NCBI RefSeq assembly: GCF_019578655.1
Contig: NC_063264.1
Span: 17,472,429 to 17,536,428 of the forward strand
Direction of reading: 5' to 3'
DNA from: Ricinus communis
Taxonomy: Eukaryota; Streptophyta; Magnoliopsida; Malpighiales; Euphorbiaceae
DNA length: 64,000 nucleotides
Part shown: one piece after another, positions 61,001 to 64,000 of the stretch
Position numbering within the stretch: the first letter of the stretch is position 1
Layout: each line of letters opens with the position of its first letter
The notes under the pieces: generated by a model
Told to the model about the DNA's origin: nothing
Database searches by the model: none
The model's input: only the letters and a program-made list of their open reading frames with translations
Made by a program: the position numbers and the translations under genes

Positions 61001-64000
61001 AAAGCTCCAATGCAACCAAGCTGTAGTTTCCTGATGCAGGAAAACAATATTGAAACTAGGGAATCTAATTCTTATTGAGGAATTAAGAATATGTTCTAAG
61101 AACAATATCTTGAGGGTTAGAGGCACATGGTGCTATAATTGGCAAAAAGCATGGAATATATAAATTTCAATACATAAATTTCCTCTGCTTAAAGCATGGA
61201 ATATATTACAACAAACAAAAAGCAGTTAAGAAAAAGAAAGATGGTATCTGTACCTACCACCCAGATAAGAAAACTATTCTTGACCAAAGGATTTGATGCA
61301 TGATATCTGACAAAAGTTGTCTGCCTCCGCAACGTCTGCTCTCTTGTGATTTCTGATGCAGGATACATTACAGTGCATTTGTACACCAATGCTTATTCAT
61401 AACATCAAAAAAGCATATAAAATAGCTATAACAATCTGCATTTATTGCCATAGTGAGTAGTGATGAATAACCAAGCAGAAAACTGTTTTCTATATATTTT
61501 CCTCTTTTCTTTTCTATCCTTTTTCATACTTCTCAATGATTCCACAAGTCTTTAGTTCTATGACCAAGTATCCTCTATTTTGTTCTACTATAAAATTCAT
61601 CTAATATTGTTGAATGTTAACCCATCAACATCATAGATTGTTATTTGTTGACCTCACCTTACAAAGTTTTGCCCAAGTTACTAAGATAAAATAGACATGG
61701 GAAAGAAACTAACTATTATAGCAAAAAGACATTTATCAAGAGACAAACATTTGTTGTTTTCATGTCTGCACCCAGTCCTTAGTATTAATATTTTGGAAAA
61801 TTGCAAGTCAAACGAAAGCCCTTACTTTAGACAAAACTATGGCCTTCCAAATTTGATTTTCCAAAGGAAAAAAGTGAGTCGGACAACAGTTGAAGGCTTG
61901 GAGCACCACTAACATGAGTAGAAAAAGTTTACAAGAAACCATTCCCAAATTATCAAAGTTCAAAGTTTCTCCTATCTAGACTTTGTCTTCCTGAATTCGA
62001 TAGTTTATCACTGCTAATTTCCCCAAGTCGACAAAATAATTTTAAATTTTTTAATCCACCCAAAATTCACTGAAAAGAAAATTTTCTGCAGCTGTCCTAC
62101 TTCTACAAGTCTTTTTCTTTTTTCTTTTTCCCAAGTTCCAGTTCTTATATAAACATCCTAATTCCACTAGTAAATAGTTAAAGTCAAGGATCAAACTTGA
62201 TATCTTCTCAAAGTTCCAGAACTGCATAAAAATTTATGTATTCAAGTGCTACTTATAATATCAAAAATTCAGAAGAGGGGTTAAATATATATTTTGAGGA
62301 TTGGCAACACAATAGAATGCTCAATCAACAAAGAAAGGATCAAGGGTTTCCTGTTATTTGGATACCTGTTAAGGTATCATGGCGGTCCCAATGAGCCTCG
62401 TCTTCCCACACCCTCCAACTATGAATCTGGTTAAACAAAATTACAATTAGAAGGAGCATATTGCCCTAAGATACAAATAATTGGCTTAGAACACTACAGA
62501 GCACATTAGACATGCGAAGATATCAGATAATGCAAGAGCCAATGATCAAAACAAGAGGTGCTTATTGCAAGATTAGCATGCTGGTATCATTCTCTATGCA
62601 AAGGCATAACAAACTTTATATGTGATCAATATGGCATAAGTCAACAATTCCTTTATATGCAGACATACAGGGTAACATTTAACACTACATAATGGTTCAA
62701 AAATGGGCCTAAGCTAACCAACAAAATTGACTGAATATGAGAGGAAATAATCGATGTCAAGTGATGAGAGTTGTCAATAACAAGAAAGCCCTCCAATAAA
62801 TGCAACTCATATCATATTGATGTTCGCACCTAAAAATTTAAGCAATGAGGTGGAGAAGGTATATAAATGATCTAACTAAACCTCACATAAACCAACATAG
62901 GATTATCAATACACATGAAAAATTGAGCTTTAAAGAAATTTACAGTGTTCTTGCCATCCAAAAGCACAGCAGCATTATTATCTGTTGAACCATAAGAAAC
63001 AACTCCACATCTTTAATATTTTTAATTTTAACTGCAGTATTTATATTCAATTAAAAGAATTGAATATTTGCATATCGAACATGAACTTCCTCATTGAAGA
63101 AAATTAATTAAATATGACCATTGTGAACTCAGAGTATGCTTTACATAGCTACTAAGCAGTTTGCAGTACCTCACCCCTGTGCACATTATCCTCTACAGTG
63201 TAAGCTTGGCATTCTACAGCAAGAGCTTATATTTTTTCTACATTTAAAAAGCTCTTGGTTGTGACAAGAACAATGATAATAATTTAAAGAAAAAAAGAAA
63301 CTACCAGTTCTGTTAACCCATACTATCAACAAAAATAGAACACAATATTAACTCTGCAAACAAGTCATCAATTTTTCCACTACAGTTAATCATTCCTAAA
63401 AAAGTTCTGTATTGACGAATCAACTATTATAAATACAAATTTTTCTGCTAGAATAGAATTATGGCACATTTTGTAACCTTCACAATAGCCAGCAACATGG
63501 TTAAGCAACTGTAAGATATATGTGTAATTGCCATGACGAAGATGAAGCGATGCAACTGCTCAAGACCTTCACGTGACACAAACGGCTCATGTCCCTGAGC
63601 AAAGGAGCAGTTATTACCATATCATAGGGCATTTAAAAAATATGAAAAGAAAGTATCAGAAATAAGACAATAAAATAGAAACTTTCTATTGTATATCTAA
63701 ACTAGAAAGATTGAGAGTGCTGCCTGATAGAAGTAACAAACTTTTTTGATAATTAAGTTTTGGCGGTTTTCGTTATAGGTTTCTGACTTTGAGCCTTTAA
63801 TGCTGTTTTCTGTTAATTTCTTATCTATTCACATATTGTTTTCATCACTGGAGGATACCCATCCTCATTAGATTTCTTCTCCTAATTTCAAAGTTAAAAA
63901 TTTCTTTTCAATGCATGGAAAAATTCCATCTTTCCAGAATCAATAGAAAACATTAAGTAAGATCCTGCACAATACATTCATGGATAAATGACATACCTCT
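52091..64000 (-). CDS. MLO: MLO-like seven-span membrane protein, 3' part, truncated by window edge
   Basis: Plant-specific MLO family: plasma-membrane proteins with seven spans and a C-terminal calmodulin-binding helix. Exons visible (minus): 63594-63478, 62426-62366, 61352-61258, 60756-60682, 59929-59844, 59687-59638, 59361-59321, 59086-58916, 58769-58734, 58510-58443, 58362-58302, 52480-52091. That is 416 codons plus stop, all phases closing; four bases of the next upstream exon (63997-64000, before GTATGT) are also visible. Family marks are [110 protein letters not shown] and WQFGYNSCF. The cytosolic tail begins [20 protein letters not shown] with [12 protein letters not shown], the expected calmodulin-binding site. 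The tail and the LVGAKLQ..RPSASI type resemble Arabidopsis MLO4/MLO11 (clade I; root touch and gravity response) more than the powdery-mildew clade V; this is judged by memory. About 130-150 N-terminal residues lie outside. The last intron is 5821 bp because of a copia insertion. Confidence 0.95.
52761..52993 (+). repeat. Left LTR of the copia element
   Basis: 233 bp, from TGTTGGAAACAATATTCAAA to TGTTTTGTTCA, with TATATATAGACC as a probable TATA region. Terminal dinucleotides are TG..CA. It pairs with the right LTR at the same length, with nine substitutions and no indels by eye. Confidence 0.97.
52994..53005 (+). other. Primer-binding site of the copia element
   Basis: TGGTATCAGAGC directly follows the left LTR. 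It is complementary to the 3' end of initiator methionine tRNA, the usual primer for plant copia elements. Confidence 0.95.
57386..57394 (+). other. Polypurine tract of the copia element
   Basis: AAGGGGGAG immediately before the right LTR, where plus-strand DNA synthesis starts in LTR retrotransposons. Confidence 0.9.
57395..57627 (+). repeat. Right LTR of the copia element
   Basis: 233 bp, from TGTTGGAAACAATATTTAAA to TGTTTTGTTCA. It differs from the left LTR at nine positions (six transitions, three transversions, counted by eye). Confidence 0.97.

Overview
This window is nuclear DNA from a flowering plant. It is AT-rich, has long intergenic stretches, introns with GT..AG (once GC..AG) borders, and plant gene families throughout. 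The proteins recognised are dicot-like. A rosid, perhaps of the spurge family (Euphorbiaceae), would fit, but that is a guess from overall feel and not shown by any marker. No bacterial, organellar or CRISPR-type system is present, and I found no undescribed biochemical system. The most informative content is how transposable elements have reshaped or broken ordinary plant genes.

Layout. (1) 0.8-7.5 kb, minus strand: a complete 10-exon choline transporter-like gene (CTL1/CHER1 type). (2) 7.6-19.6 kb: AT-rich intergenic DNA with microsatellites, a SINE-like copy and a solo LTR (14728-17323) with a perfect 5-bp target-site duplication. (3) 19.6-23.6 kb: a 5'-truncated LINE tail, a broken DUF604 (Fringe-like glycosyltransferase) gene, and an array of coding-like repeats of about 172 bp. 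(4) 24.5-31.7 kb, minus strand: an 11-exon gene of the SDE5 type (DUF1771 + Smr). It carries two apparent disabling lesions: a 1-nt frameshift in exon 1, and a 924-bp solo LTR inside the exon that encodes the Smr DLHG motif. (5) 33.5-40.4 kb: a decayed LTR-like stretch and a second solo LTR (37448-40386) of the same family as the first. (6) 41.2-44.4 kb, minus strand: a complete 10-exon gene for o-succinylbenzoate-CoA ligase (AAE14/MenE type; phylloquinone synthesis). (7) 48.8-49.2 kb, plus strand: a two-exon gene for a 60-residue single-span membrane protein. (8) 50.5-51.3 kb, plus strand: an intronless gene for a secreted glycine-rich protein, with a TATA box. (9) 52.1-64.0 kb, minus strand: the 3' twelve exons of a clade-I-like MLO gene that runs off the right edge. 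Its last intron holds a complete-length but coding-degenerate Ty1/copia retrotransposon (52761-57627) with 233-bp LTRs and a TAATC target-site duplication.

The genes do not form an operon or pathway. Their connection is positional only. The four large genes (CTL1, SDE5-like, AAE14, MLO) are all on the minus strand, and the two small genes lie between AAE14 and MLO on the plus strand. Exon borders were set by hand from splice consensus, reading-frame phase and remembered family sequence. All phases close for CTL1, AAE14, MLO and (after removing the lesions) the SDE5-like gene.
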